DNA of 64,000 nucleotides from SBAX01 sp964646605 (GTDB lineage: Bacteria > Planctomycetota > Phycisphaerae > UBA1845): positions 108,850 to 172,849 of the forward strand of contig CAZYEX010000099.1 of assembly GCA_964646605.1 (NCBI GenBank), written 5' to 3'. The notes under the pieces are model-generated. The model saw nothing but the letters and a program-made list of their open reading frames with translations, was not told the DNA's origin and ran no database searches. Below are positions 1 through 8,930 of the stretch, in pieces; the stretch's first letter is position 1, and each line of letters starts with the position of its first letter. Position numbers and translations under genes: made by a program.

Positions 1-259
1 TACAACTGCGACCGCACCGTGGACCTCATCGATTTCGCCCATTGGCCCGATTGTATGACAGGACCGAGCAGCGCACCTCACGAATCCGCTTCCTCCGTCC
101 CTTCGTCCCTCCGTCCCTATGTCCCTATCGCCCCCTCCCCAATCGACAATCGAAAATCGACAATCGCCAATCCCCTGCCCCGCCTTCGACTTCAACGCCG
201 ACGGCGACGTGGACCTGTTGGACTTCGCCGGATTCCAGAACGTTGTAACGAACCGCTGA
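1..259 (+). pseudogene. 3' end of secreted protein with split dockerin-like domain
   Basis: The window opens inside a gene. Frame 1 gives a dockerin-like EF-hand half (CDRTVDLIDFAHWPDCMTGP). The second half (FNADGDVDLLDFAGFQ) lies in frame 2 and ends at a TGA at 257-259. In intact planctomycete dockerin-like tails, and in the one encoded at 24233-25924, the halves are joined in one frame by a short linker. Here about 95 bases of low-complexity DNA separate them and shift the frame. Read without a shift, frame 1 runs to 435 with an unrelated arginine-rich tail. The upstream part of the gene is outside the window, so its function is unknown. I infer a disrupted C-terminus; a sequencing or assembly frameshift is possible. 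Confidence 0.6.
79..173. repeat. Low-complexity insert inside the dockerin tail
   Basis: This stretch is made of imperfect short repeats of the type CGTCCCTCCGTCCCT followed by AATCGACAATCGAAAATCG. Similar phrases occur in non-coding DNA near 22108-22170, 58338-58378 and 59955-60110. It lies exactly where a dockerin linker should be and changes the reading frame. Its boundaries are approximate. Confidence 0.5.
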
Positions 260-290
260 CCCACGCCGATCCGCCGGGCGCCGCCTCCAC

Positions 291-563
291 CTATCTCTTG
301 CGAGGCTTGCCGTTGCGAGAGCGCTTGGCCCCGTTGCGGGTGAGGGGCTCCATCCGAGTGATATGTACCGGGTCCACGTACACCGATCCGCCGGTCGGTA
401 TGTCGCCGTACTCCAGGGGAGGCAGCCCGATCTGAACGATCGTCGATGTGACGAACACCATGTCCGGGTGCGTGACCTCGTACGATTTTCCGTCGGAGAT
501 GTGAATGCGCATGCCCTGAAACGGGCGAGTGCGCATGAGAGTCTTGACCTCGTGAGCCGTCAT
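291..563 (-). CDS. Small conserved protein, paralogue of the gene at 16581-16838
   Basis: The 90-residue product has an N-terminal helix, then a beta-rich core with the motif HISDGKSYEVTHPDMV near residues 21-36, and a basic C-terminus (RSRNGKPRKR). The product of 16581-16838 shares the plan: a short helix, F-[KQ]-[PG], a DG-[RK] turn, a V-x-HP-[DE] motif and a VDLLHVTSI-like strand. I therefore regard the two as paralogues. No function is known to me. It lies 15 bases downstream of korB on the same strand and may be co-transcribed. No signal peptide or catalytic motif is visible. Confidence 0.6.
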   Translation of the reverse strand: MTAHEVKTLMRTRPFQGMRIHISDGKSYEVTHPDMVFVTSTIVQIGLPPLEYGDIPTGGSVYVDPVHITRMEPLTRNGAKRSRNGKPRKR

Positions 564-578
564 GGCCTTGTCCGATCG

Positions 579-1601
579 TTAGTTCACCACCCACGTCTCT
601 CCGTCGTCATAGAGGTCTTCCAGCCGGCCGGGGCCTTTGGCCTTGGTCATATCGCGGATCTGACCCATCATCATTTCTTCATAGGTGGCCCGCTCGACGC
701 AGCGGAAGATGCCCATCGGTTCCGGGAAATCAGGATAGTGCATCCGGCTCAGCAGATAGGCCAGGCTCGGCTCCGCCTGTTTTTCGTCGTGGAACAGCAG
801 GTCGTCCTCTTTGATCTCCCCGCCCAATTGCACGACTTCGGGATCCATTCCGTGCAGGCGAATCCCTTTCTTACGATCCTTCCCGAAAATAAGAGGCTTG
901 CCATGTTCGAGATACACGGTGGTGTCGTCCTTCGTCTCTTTGTCGGTGGCGTACTCGAAGGCCCCGTCATTGAAAATGTTGCAATTCTGATAAATCTCCA
1001 CGAACGCCGTCCCCTTGTGGGCCGCGGCGCGCTCCAGAACATGCTCCAGGTGCTTGACGTTCACGTCGATCGACCGGGCCACGAACGTCGCCTCCGCTCC
1101 GATGGCCACCGAAATGGGGTGCAGTGGATAATCCACCGAACCGAACGGCGTCGATTTCGTCTTCTTCCCCAGCGGAGATGTCGGCGAATACTGACCCTTC
1201 GTCAAACCGTAGATGCGGTTGTTGAACAAAAGGATCTTCATGTTCACGTTGCGGCGCACGGCGTGCAAAAAGTGGTTGCCGCCGATGCTCAGAGCGTCCC
1301 CATCGCCCGTCGCCACCCACACGTCCAGCTCCGGGTTCGTCGCCTTGATCCCCGTGGCGATGGCCGGCGCCCGTCCGTGAATGCTGTGGAAACCGTACGT
1401 GCTCATGTAGTACGGAAAGCGGCTCGAACAACCGATCCCCGACACGAAGACGGTGATCTCCCGCTTGGCCCCGACCGCCGCCATCACCTTCTTCACCTGC
1501 GAGAGGATCGAATAATCCCCGCAGCCCGGGCACCAGCGAACGTCCTGATCGCTGCCGTAGTCCTTCGCCGTCAATTGCACCGTCGTGGGTGTCGTACTCA
1601 T
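579..1601 (-). CDS. korB: 2-oxoacid:ferredoxin oxidoreductase, beta subunit
   Basis: The 340-residue protein is the thiamine-diphosphate subunit of a cytoplasmic enzyme that oxidatively decarboxylates a 2-oxoacid, probably 2-oxoglutarate, to acyl-CoA and passes electrons to ferredoxin. The N-terminal WCPGCGDY motif is typical of the beta subunit. GDGDALSIGGNH followed by NNRIYGLTKGQYSPTS is the TPP/Mg binding signature. The length matches KorB-type proteins. The open frame extends far upstream, but the ATG at 1601 is chosen because it overlaps the korA stop as ATGA, the usual translational coupling, and begins directly before the conserved region. The 2-oxoglutarate assignment is by similarity; pyruvate or branched-chain acids are not excluded. 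Confidence 0.9.
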   Translation of the reverse strand: MSTTPTTVQLTAKDYGSDQDVRWCPGCGDYSILSQVKKVMAAVGAKREITVFVSGIGCSSRFPYYMSTYGFHSIHGRAPAIATGIKATNPELDVWVATGDGDALSIGGNHFLHAVRRNVNMKILLFNNRIYGLTKGQYSPTSPLGKKTKSTPFGSVDYPLHPISVAIGAEATFVARSIDVNVKHLEHVLERAAAHKGTAFVEIYQNCNIFNDGAFEYATDKETKDDTTVYLEHGKPLIFGKDRKKGIRLHGMDPEVVQLGGEIKEDDLLFHDEKQAEPSLAYLLSRMHYPDFPEPMGIFRCVERATYEEMMMGQIRDMTKAKGPGRLEDLYDDGETWVVN

Positions 1602-3490
1602 GACTTCCTTCCGTTGGTTTGACCCAGAGTTTCCTCGATTGCCGCTTCGATCTCCGCGATCGTAAAAGGCTTGCCTTGCACTTTGTTCAACCCTCGGGCG
1701 TCCACCAGATACTTCGCCCGAATGTGGGCCAGCAGTTGCCCCAGGTTCATTTCCGGAATCATCACCCGCCGAAACCGCTGCAACACGTCGCCGGTGTTCT
1801 TGGGCATGGGATCGATGTAACGGAGATGAGCGCTGGACACGTCCAATCCACGGGCCCGGCAATGTTCGACGGCCGTGGTGATCGGCCCGTACGTGCTTCC
1901 CCAGCCCAGTACCAACAACTCGCCCGCCGCGTCCCCGAAGGTATCCAACGGCGGAATCGTCTCCGCGATGTTGTCGATCTTCTTTCGCCGCGTGCGGATC
2001 ATGTGGTCGTGGTTGTCCGCGTCGTAGCACACGTCGCCGGTCACGTCCTCTTTTTCCAGACCGCCCACGCGGTGCTCCAGTCCCGGGGTGCCCGGGATCG
2101 CCCACGGGCGGACGAGCTTCTCATTGCGCTTGTACGGCTGAAAAGTGTCGCCGTGGTTGGGCTCGGTGGGATGTTTGATTTCGAACTTGGGGAACGTCGA
2201 CGTATCCGGGAGCATCCACGGTTCCGCACCGTTGGCGAGATACCCGTCGCTCAGCAGGATGACCGGGGTCATGAACTCCGTGGCGATGCGGAAAGCTTCG
2301 ATCGCCAAAATGAAACAGTCCGCCGGAGTCGACGCCGCCAGCACGCACGCCGGCGACTCGCCGTTGCGACCCCAAACCGCCTGGTGCAAATCGGCTTGCT
2401 CCGTCTTCGTCGGAAGCCCGGTGCTCGGACCGCCGCGCTGCACATTGACGATCACCATGGGCAGCTCGGTCATGATGGCCAGCCCGATCGCCTCCTGCTT
2501 CAGGGCCATGCCCGGTCCGCTCGTCCCCGTCACCGCGAAGGCCCCGGCGTAGGCGGCTCCGATCGCCGAGGTTACCGCCGCGATCTCATCCTCCGCCTGG
2601 AACGTGCGCACGTCGAAATTCTTGTGTCTGGACAACTCGTGAAGAATGTCGCTCGCCGGAGTGATCGGATAGGTGCCGTAAAACAGCGGCTTTTTCGCCA
2701 ACGTCGCGGCCGTGATCAACCCCATGGCCAGCGCTTCGTTCCCCGTGATCTTGCGGTATCGACCGGCCGGCAGCTTCGCCGGCGCCACCAGATACCGCAC
2801 CGGGAACATCTCCGTCGTTTCGCCCAGGTAAAACCCGGCGCGAAGTGTCTTCGAGTTGGCATCCGCAACGGGCGGCTTGCTCCCGAACTTGTCCTGAATC
2901 CAGCGCAGCGTCGGCTCCATCGGCCGACCGAACAACCAGTACGTCAGACCCAGGGCGAAGAAATTTTTGCACCGACCCACCGACCGACCGCTCAAGCCCG
3001 TGTCCTTGCAAGCCTCCGCATTGAGCTTGTCGATGGGCACGCGGAAAAGCTGGTACCGTTTCAGACTCCCGTCCTCGATGGGGTTAGTCGCGTATCCGGC
3101 CTTCTGCAAGTTCCCGGCCGTGAACGCATCTTCGTTTACCACCAGGATTCCGCCCGGCTCCAAGTCCGCTACGTTGATCTTCAGCGCCGCCGGATTCATC
3201 GCGATCAGGGCGTTGACGCGGTCCCCCGCCGTCCGCAGCTTCCGCGCCCCGAAGTTCAGTTGAAACCCGCTGACCCCCGCCAGCGTCCCCGCCGGAGCGC
3301 GAATCTCCGCCGGAAAATCCGGGAACGTGCTCACGTCATTGCCGAAGATCGCGGACGTATTGGTCATCTGCGTCCCCGCGAGCTGCATCCCGTCCCCGGA
3401 GTCGCCCGCGAAACGTACGGTGATCTCCTCGCGTTCGATGACCTGCGGTTGCGTCTTTCGCGCCGGCGCTGATTCGGTCGAAACCACCAT
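1598..3490 (-). CDS. korA: 2-oxoacid:acceptor oxidoreductase, alpha subunit
   Basis: This 630-residue protein combines the gamma-type domain (about residues 20-210, with FAGDSGDGMQLAG) and the alpha-type pyrimidine-binding domain (from about residue 245, with YPITPASDILHELS and FQAEDEIAAVTSAIGAAYAG). Such fused gamma-alpha subunits pair with a KorB-like beta subunit and form an oxygen-sensitive or CO2-fixing-capable 2-oxoacid:ferredoxin oxidoreductase. GTSGPGMALKQEAIG and the MVIVNVQRGGPSTGLPTKTEQ-like stretch are family hallmarks. It is the first gene of the korA-korB pair and overlaps korB by four bases. The ATG at 3490 gives an N-terminus of normal family length. It implies a low-potential ferredoxin branch of the citric acid cycle. 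Confidence 0.92.
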   Translation of the reverse strand: MVVSTESAPARKTQPQVIEREEITVRFAGDSGDGMQLAGTQMTNTSAIFGNDVSTFPDFPAEIRAPAGTLAGVSGFQLNFGARKLRTAGDRVNALIAMNPAALKINVADLEPGGILVVNEDAFTAGNLQKAGYATNPIEDGSLKRYQLFRVPIDKLNAEACKDTGLSGRSVGRCKNFFALGLTYWLFGRPMEPTLRWIQDKFGSKPPVADANSKTLRAGFYLGETTEMFPVRYLVAPAKLPAGRYRKITGNEALAMGLITAATLAKKPLFYGTYPITPASDILHELSRHKNFDVRTFQAEDEIAAVTSAIGAAYAGAFAVTGTSGPGMALKQEAIGLAIMTELPMVIVNVQRGGPSTGLPTKTEQADLHQAVWGRNGESPACVLAASTPADCFILAIEAFRIATEFMTPVILLSDGYLANGAEPWMLPDTSTFPKFEIKHPTEPNHGDTFQPYKRNEKLVRPWAIPGTPGLEHRVGGLEKEDVTGDVCYDADNHDHMIRTRRKKIDNIAETIPPLDTFGDAAGELLVLGWGSTYGPITTAVEHCRARGLDVSSAHLRYIDPMPKNTGDVLQRFRRVMIPEMNLGQLLAHIRAKYLVDARGLNKVQGKPFTIAEIEAAIEETLGQTNGRKS

Positions 3491-3849
3491 GGTGTTCGTT
3501 CTACTCCATTACCAGACTCGAAAACTCGGCGGAATCGGCCTTGCTTGGCGTTCCGCCCGCCCCTCTCGGGCGCCCATTCTTCGCCCGCCTTCCGACCAGC
3601 AATCGACCTCGCCGGACCACTGCGGGCGAACCTATAAGTTTATGCGAAGGCGGGTCCCAAAACAACAGGGGAGGCCCGCGCGCATACTCGCACCGGTCGC
3701 CTCCCCTTTCCCACCCCTTAACTCCGCCAAAGACTACGATACAATCCACCTCGGACTGCGGCATTCAGGCCGCGCGCCGTACCGCAGCCGAACGCGACGC
3801 AAACCCGATCGGGCCGGTTTCCGGGTCCGATTCGAGGGTTCGCCCGGAG
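3491..3849. other. Intergenic region between korA and the CBS gene
   Basis: This divergent spacer holds the promoters of korA (minus) and the CBS gene (plus). The open frames running through it have no recognisable domain. I see no clear hairpin, riboswitch or RNA gene in it. Confidence 0.5.
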
Positions 3850-5268
3850 ATGCCCCGTATGCCCAAACTTTGTACGACTGTACTGGAAGCCATAGGACAC
3901 ACCCCCCTGGTTCGGCTTCGTCGCGTCGCCGAGGGCATATCCGCCCCCGTCTATGCCAAAGTGGAGTTCGTCAACCCCGGCGGAAGCGTCAAGGATCGCA
4001 TCGCCCAGGCCATGGTCGAAGCCGCCGAGGCCGATGGTTCGCTTAAGCCCGGCGGAACCATCGTTGAAGCGACGTCCGGAAACACCGGGGTGGGACTGGC
4101 CATGGTCGCCGCCGTCAAGGGCTATCGCTGCGTCTTTATCATGCCCGACAAGATGAGCGCCGAGAAAATTCGCCTCCTCAAAGCCTACGGCGCCGAAGTC
4201 GTCATCACCCCCACCAACGCCGAAAGCAACAGCCCCGACGGGTACGGCGGCGTCGCCCAGCGCCTGGCCAACGAAATCCCCAACGCCTGGCAGCCCAACC
4301 AGTTCACCAACCTCCACAACCCCGAATACCACTACCGCACCACCGGTCCCGAAATCTGGGAACAAACCGACGGCAAAGTCACCGCCTTCGTCTCCGGCGT
4401 GGGCACCGGAGGCACCGTCTCGGGGGTGGGAAAGTTCCTCAAAGAAAAGAATCCGCGCATCCGCGTGGTCGCCGCCGACCCCGAAGGCTCCATCCTCTCC
4501 GGCGACTCCCCCAAACCCTGGGCCGTCGAAGGCATCGGCGAAGACTACGTCCCCAAGACCTTCAACTCCCACGTGGTCGATGAATGGTTGCGGGTCAGCG
4601 ACGCCGAGTCGTTTACGATCGCCCGCGCTCTCGCGCGAAAAGAAGGGCTGCTCGTAGGCGGCTCCTCCGGCACGGCCATGGCCGCCGGACTGCGCTACGC
4701 CAAACGCCTCGGTCCCCAGGACCTCATGGTCGTGATGTGCCCCGACACAGGCCGCAACTACCTCTCCAAACTCTTCTCCGACGAGTGGATGATCGAGAAG
4801 GGATTCATGAAATCCGTCGGCAAGGCCCACACCGTCGCCGAACTCCTCGAACGCCGCGGCACCGTCCCCGTGCTCTGCCTAGGCCCCGACGAGAAGGCCG
4901 AGGATGCCATCGTACTCCTGCGACGCCACGGCATTTCTCAAATGCCTGTCATCGAGAACGGCGCCGTCGTCGGTCAAGTCCGCGAGCTGACCCTCGCCCG
5001 GTTGTTGCACCAGCGCATCGACCCCCGCACCGTCCCCATCCGCGAAATCATGGCCCGACCCATGCCCACCGTCGATGTCAACGTCGATCTCGACGAGGTC
5101 TATCGCCTGCTCTCCGCGGGCAACAGCGGGGTCGTCGCCCTCCGCCACGGCGAACCCCTCGGCGTCGTCACCCGCATCGACCTCGTGAACTTCTGGGACG
5201 ACCCCTTCAACCAGGATTTCGAACCGACCGAGGCGGCAAAAACCGTAGCGCCGGTTTCCAACCGGTGA
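3850..5268 (+). CDS. Cystathionine beta-synthase / cysteine synthase with CBS pair
   Basis: The 472-residue protein has a fold-type II PLP domain (about residues 8-315) and a C-terminal CBS-domain pair (about 340-455). IGHTPLVRLR, the Schiff-base lysine in NPGGSVKDRIA, the substrate loop EATSGNTGVGLA and the phosphate loop GVGTGGTVSGVG are all present. The enzyme condenses serine or O-acetylserine with homocysteine or sulfide. The C-terminal CBS pair points to a cystathionine beta-synthase-like enzyme, but bacterial members vary. The start at 3850 (a second ATG is at 3859) lies close to the conserved N-terminus; the upstream open frame has no homology I recognise. The last codons (VAPVSNR) and the stop lie within a palindromic repeat at 5245-5267. 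Confidence 0.88.
   Translation: MPRMPKLCTTVLEAIGHTPLVRLRRVAEGISAPVYAKVEFVNPGGSVKDRIAQAMVEAAEADGSLKPGGTIVEATSGNTGVGLAMVAAVKGYRCVFIMPDKMSAEKIRLLKAYGAEVVITPTNAESNSPDGYGGVAQRLANEIPNAWQPNQFTNLHNPEYHYRTTGPEIWEQTDGKVTAFVSGVGTGGTVSGVGKFLKEKNPRIRVVAADPEGSILSGDSPKPWAVEGIGEDYVPKTFNSHVVDEWLRVSDAESFTIARALARKEGLLVGGSSGTAMAAGLRYAKRLGPQDLMVVMCPDTGRNYLSKLFSDEWMIEKGFMKSVGKAHTVAELLERRGTVPVLCLGPDEKAEDAIVLLRRHGISQMPVIENGAVVGQVRELTLARLLHQRIDPRTVPIREIMARPMPTVDVNVDLDEVYRLLSAGNSGVVALRHGEPLGVVTRIDLVNFWDDPFNQDFEPTEAAKTVAPVSNR
5245..5267 (+). repeat. GTAGCG-led palindrome at the CBS gene end
   Basis: GTAGCG is followed by a hairpin with a 6-bp perfect stem (CCGGTT / AACCGG) and a 3-base loop. The last residues of the CBS enzyme and part of its stop codon are encoded inside it. 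The GTAGCG lead is shared with elements at 11306, 57324 and 58246. Confidence 0.6.
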
Positions 5269-5318
5269 GTTCTTGATCGGAACCGCGAAAGTGAGGGAGC
5301 GGTTTTGGAGAAGCAGGT

Positions 5319-6014
5319 GTGGCAACATGTCGTGAAATGCTCCGGCTGAAGCATCCGTTCTTCGAGCGCCTACGGGACTTGCGGAGCGTTTTCTGCCAGT
5401 TCGACGCCATAGAAACTGAACACTTTGGTGCGGCTCAGGATTGGGAAATCGAACTTCAGATGCCCGGTCGCAGGAGAACCCCAGACTACGACGAAGACGA
5501 GGCCTTGATTGAGCACAAATACAACTCGGTTCTCGTTCAGACGATGCATAGGCAGTGTCAGATCATCATGCTCGACTCGACGTTCGAATCGTTGTGCAAG
5601 GAGACAGGCGCGCGCAAGAAACCGGAAGAGAACCTAGTCCTCTCTCGCCTGGAGCGGGCCGAGCGAGAAGGAATGCAGTCATCAGTATGGCCGCAGCATC
5701 GAAACTCGATCGAGGTATTCGTCAAGCTGCGGCGTCATCTGGTCCACGAAGGCCTTGAGGCAACCGACGATCTACTCAAGGGGCTTGACCCGATCATTGG
5801 CTCGGTTGACGAATTTCCAGGGGCTTGTGTCGCAGAGAAGATCGCGTGGCTGCGAGAGCGCCGCTCCTTGGTTGCGATCCCCCGCTCATTCGTCGCCTCC
5901 ATCCTCGCCAAGCTCGATGAACTCGGTGCCGCGCTGCTGATCCCCGTTGACTCGGAGTACATAGAACCGCCGTTCGATCCCTCGGCGTTTCTTGGAGATC
6001 CAGCTTCGGGTTGA
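5319..6014 (+). CDS. Hypothetical protein, possible HEPN-like domain
   Basis: The 231-residue product is mostly helical and soluble. A mid-protein segment near residues 135-150 reads VKLRRHLVHEGLEAT; the R-x4-H spacing followed by an acidic residue resembles the active motif of HEPN RNases. Residues 70-95 (VLVQTMHRQCQIIMLDSTFESL) look like a helix of the kind found in HEPN bundles. I do not recognise the full family. The GTG at 5319 is chosen because a GGAG lies 8 bases upstream; an in-frame ATG follows at 5337. It sits just before the nucleotidyltransferase pair at 6144-6975, and HEPN proteins often partner nucleotidyltransferases. That link is inference only. Confidence 0.45.
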   Translation: MATCREMLRLKHPFFERLRDLRSVFCQFDAIETEHFGAAQDWEIELQMPGRRRTPDYDEDEALIEHKYNSVLVQTMHRQCQIIMLDSTFESLCKETGARKKPEENLVLSRLERAEREGMQSSVWPQHRNSIEVFVKLRRHLVHEGLEATDDLLKGLDPIIGSVDEFPGACVAEKIAWLRERRSLVAIPRSFVASILAKLDELGAALLIPVDSEYIEPPFDPSAFLGDPASG

Positions 6015-6143
6015 CACGCGCCAATTCTACCCACACCTACTGCGGCCGTTCGCAGGGCCGTTGCCGGCCGCTTGGACCGCAGCGATTGCGAAGTCGGGCA
6101 GTTTACGCTTGGAACCCGCTGGGCCGATGGATAGACTGTCCGT

Positions 6144-6470
6144 ATGCGCCACAATGTCCATGACCGTGTAAGCCTGGAACTGGCCCAACGGGTCGCCGGC
6201 GAGTTGCGTCGGCATCCGGAGTGGCTGGACTTGGCACGATCGAATCTCGACCGTTGGGCCGGGCGTAACAGCGATTCACCCGGACTGCTGCGTTGCTATG
6301 CCGAGTGGCGCACCATCTTGGACCGCCCGATCCACGAGGTTTGCGCGATCTTGACCGCGGAAACCGACGAAGGCCGGCGGCTGCGGCAAAGCTCCCCGTT
6401 TGTCGGGATTCTGTCACCGTCGCAAGTGTGGGAAATCAAGCGCCGCGCACATGAAACGACAACAGCTTGA
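6144..6470 (+). CDS. Small partner protein of a DUF6036-type nucleotidyltransferase
   Basis: The 108-residue helical protein overlaps the following gene by 20 bases. It has segments ELAQRVAGELRRHPEWLDLA and ILDRPIHEVCAILTAETDEG, and a C-terminal FVGILSPSQVWEI. Proteins of this kind are commonly found directly upstream of DUF6036 nucleotidyltransferases, in an arrangement like a toxin-antitoxin pair. No catalytic motif is visible. By analogy with AbiE or MNT systems it may act as the partner or antitoxin, but nothing in the sequence proves which component is toxic. Confidence 0.6.
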   Translation: MRHNVHDRVSLELAQRVAGELRRHPEWLDLARSNLDRWAGRNSDSPGLLRCYAEWRTILDRPIHEVCAILTAETDEGRRLRQSSPFVGILSPSQVWEIKRRAHETTTA

Positions 6471-6975
6471 GCACATTCTTCGCGCCTCGGCAGCCATCAC
6501 CGGGGCGGATCAATTCGTGATCATTGGTTCGCAGGCGATCCTCGGCCAGTTCCCCGATCCCCCATCGGAACTGGTGGTGTCCGCCGAGGCGGACATCTTT
6601 TCGCTCCGCGCCGCGGAGGATGCAAACCTGATCGACGGCTCCATTGGCGAAGCATCGCCGTTTCATCAGACTTTCGGGTATTACGCCCACGGCGTCGGCG
6701 AGGAGACGGCCACTCTACCTGCGGGGTGGAAAGACCGATTGGTTCCGCTTCGAACGAAGGACACCGCGGGTGCGACAGGCCTTTGCCTGGAAGTTCACGA
6801 TCTGGCCGTTTCAAAACTCGTCGCCGGTCGCCCGAAGGACTTCGACTTCGTCGCCGGTCTGCTGCGCCACGGCTTAGCAAGCCCGGTGACGATCCGCGAA
6901 CGGCTCGAACAGACTCAGATGGATGATTCGCAACGCCGGCTTTGCTTTGAAAGAATCGTCCGACTGACCCCATGA
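6451..6975 (+). CDS. DUF6036-type nucleotidyltransferase
   Basis: The 174-residue protein begins with a short helix (MKRQQLEHILRASAA), followed by VIIGSQAILGQFPD and ELVVSAEADIF. This is the pattern of minimal nucleotidyltransferases of the DUF6036/AbiEii type: a G-S motif, then an acidic strand. It continues with LEVHDLAVSKLVAGRPKDFDFV, the LxxxDLxxxKxxAxRxKD-like helix typical of this group. The ATG at 6451 lies within the end of the upstream gene, so the two are probably translationally coupled. The pair resembles an accessory toxin-antitoxin or defence module. Confidence 0.7.
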   Translation: MKRQQLEHILRASAAITGADQFVIIGSQAILGQFPDPPSELVVSAEADIFSLRAAEDANLIDGSIGEASPFHQTFGYYAHGVGEETATLPAGWKDRLVPLRTKDTAGATGLCLEVHDLAVSKLVAGRPKDFDFVAGLLRHGLASPVTIRERLEQTQMDDSQRRLCFERIVRLTP

Positions 6976-7088
6976 CACGAACGCTCCCGGTCCCGATTTC
7001 GCCAGTGAACCGACCCACAAGGACGGCCCGTCCGCGTAATCAAGGGCCGCCCCGCGCACGCAGGGTTTGGACCCGGCGGCCCATTGCT

Positions 7089-8930
7089 TCATCGTGCCGC
7101 TGTTCGCTTTCCATCGTATGTCGTGATTTCCGCCAGAAACCGGTCGCCCAGGTCGGCCAGCTTCCGCTCTCCGATCCCGCGCACACGGCGCATCGCGGAG
7201 AGGCTCTTGGGGCGTTGGCGGGCCAGGTCGCGGAGCGTCGCGTCGTTGAAGATGACAAAGGCCGGCACGCTGCGCTCCACCGCCAGCCCCCGGCGAATCG
7301 AACGAAGATGCTCGAATAGCCCCCGATCGACGCCCTCCCACGAATTCGCCTCCACGGCCGTCGTTTTTGTCGGCTTCTGCTTGACGGGAATGAGGCGCAC
7401 GGTCCGCTGACCGCGGAGAACGGCCCACGACGTTTCGTTCAGGCCGAGGATCGGATACTCGTCACCCGTCCGCGTGAGAACCTCCTGATCGACGAGTTGG
7501 TAGACCATGTTCAACAGGACCTTGCGGGGCGTGTCCTTCATCAGCCCGTGGGTGGTCAACTTGTCGTGCCCACGCGTGACGATCGCTTCCGTTTTGGCGC
7601 CCAGCAGCACATCGACAACATGGCCCGCGCCGAAGCGTTCTTTCACCCGCGCCACGCAGGACAGGATCTTTCGGGCCGACTCCGTCGCGTCGTCGAGCCC
7701 CTCGGCCTCGCTCAGGCAAACGTCGCAGGCCCCGCAGTTGCTCTTTTCGTAGGCTTGCTCGAAGTACTCCGAAAGGAGCTTGTGACGACACACCCGCCGA
7801 TTGCAATAGCGGCGCATGTGCTCCAAAAGCTGCTGCGCCGCGGCGATCACTTCCTCCGCCCCTTCGACTTCCGCGGCGCTTTTGCGGATCAGCGATGTCC
7901 ATCGAACCACGTCCGCTCCGGAGTACAGCAGCACGCACTCCGCCTCCAGCCCGTCGCGCCCCGCGCGCCCCGTCTCTTGCTGGTAATGCTCGATGGACTT
8001 GGGGCTGGCGGTGTGGATCACGCAGCGCACGTTGCTGCGGTCGATTCCCATCCCAAACGCCACCGTCGCCACCACCACGTCGATCCGCTCCTCGGCGAAG
8101 GCGTCCTGCGTCCGGCGTCGCAGGTCCGGTTCCAGGCCCGCGTGGTACGGCTGCGCTTTGATCTTGTTTTCTTGCAAAAACGCGGCCAGCCATTCCGTGT
8201 CCTTCCGGCTGATGCAATACACGATGACGGCCTCGTCGGGATGCCGTCGGAGGATGTCGAGAACCTGTTTCTGCTCATCCACCCGCGGGACCACGCGATA
8301 GATCAGATTGGGCCGATCGAAACGACCTACCAGAACGGCCGGGTTCTTGAGGCCAAGTTGCTCGACGATATCCTGCCGGACGCGAGACGTGGCCGTCGCC
8401 GTGTAGGCGTGAACCGCGGCCTTCGGGAACCGTTCTTTCAGAACCACCAGCTCCCGGTAGTCCGGTCGAAAGTCGTGCCCCCACTGACTGATGCAATGGG
8501 CCTCGTCAATGGCGAACGCCTGGATATCCAGTCCATCAAGCGAGCGCAGAAAACCCGGCGTCACCAACCGCTCGGGGGCGACGAAGACCAACGCATACCG
8601 TTTCGCCGCGAGTCCTGCTTCGATTTCCCGGCGAGCCTCGGCGCTCATCGCGCTGTGAAGCGCCGCCGCCGAGTAACCGCAAGCCCGCAGCGCGTCCACC
8701 TGGTCCTTCATCAGCGAAACGAGCGGGGACACCACCAGGTCCATGCGTCCCAGCAGCACCGGCGGCACCTGGTAACAAAGGGATTTTCCCCCGCCGGTGG
8801 GCAGCACCACCAGGGAATCGCGGCGCTCGCAGGCGGCCTGGATGGCCTCGGCTTGCAGCGGGCGCAGGGAGTCGAAACCCCAGTAGCGCTGGATCGTCGC
8901 CGCAATCTCAACCTGGAAATCGCGCCTCAC
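7089..8930 (-). CDS. recQ: ATP-dependent DNA helicase RecQ
   Basis: The 613-residue protein has all RecQ regions in order: a superfamily 2 helicase core with Walker A PTGGGKSLCYQ (about residues 40-50), DEAH box (AIDEAHCISQWGHDFRPDY), motif III (TATAT), motif V/VI (VATVAFGMGIDRSNVR, HYQQETGRAGRDG), a zinc-binding cysteine cluster (CRHKLLSEYF...CGACDVC), a winged-helix RQC domain (MKDTPRKVLLNMVYQLV) and a C-terminal HRDC domain (about 530-605). It unwinds DNA 3' to 5' in recombination and fork repair. It is transcribed away from the UvrD/PcrA gene, with about 180 bases between. The length matches E. coli RecQ. Confidence 0.96.
   Translation of the reverse strand: MRRDFQVEIAATIQRYWGFDSLRPLQAEAIQAACERRDSLVVLPTGGGKSLCYQVPPVLLGRMDLVVSPLVSLMKDQVDALRACGYSAAALHSAMSAEARREIEAGLAAKRYALVFVAPERLVTPGFLRSLDGLDIQAFAIDEAHCISQWGHDFRPDYRELVVLKERFPKAAVHAYTATATSRVRQDIVEQLGLKNPAVLVGRFDRPNLIYRVVPRVDEQKQVLDILRRHPDEAVIVYCISRKDTEWLAAFLQENKIKAQPYHAGLEPDLRRRTQDAFAEERIDVVVATVAFGMGIDRSNVRCVIHTASPKSIEHYQQETGRAGRDGLEAECVLLYSGADVVRWTSLIRKSAAEVEGAEEVIAAAQQLLEHMRRYCNRRVCRHKLLSEYFEQAYEKSNCGACDVCLSEAEGLDDATESARKILSCVARVKERFGAGHVVDVLLGAKTEAIVTRGHDKLTTHGLMKDTPRKVLLNMVYQLVDQEVLTRTGDEYPILGLNETSWAVLRGQRTVRLIPVKQKPTKTTAVEANSWEGVDRGLFEHLRSIRRGLAVERSVPAFVIFNDATLRDLARQRPKSLSAMRRVRGIGERKLADLGDRFLAEITTYDGKRTAAR

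Noticed and set aside
1601..2105. Upstream extension of korB
   Set aside because: It overlaps korA in another frame; the ATGA overlap at 1598-1601 marks the true start.
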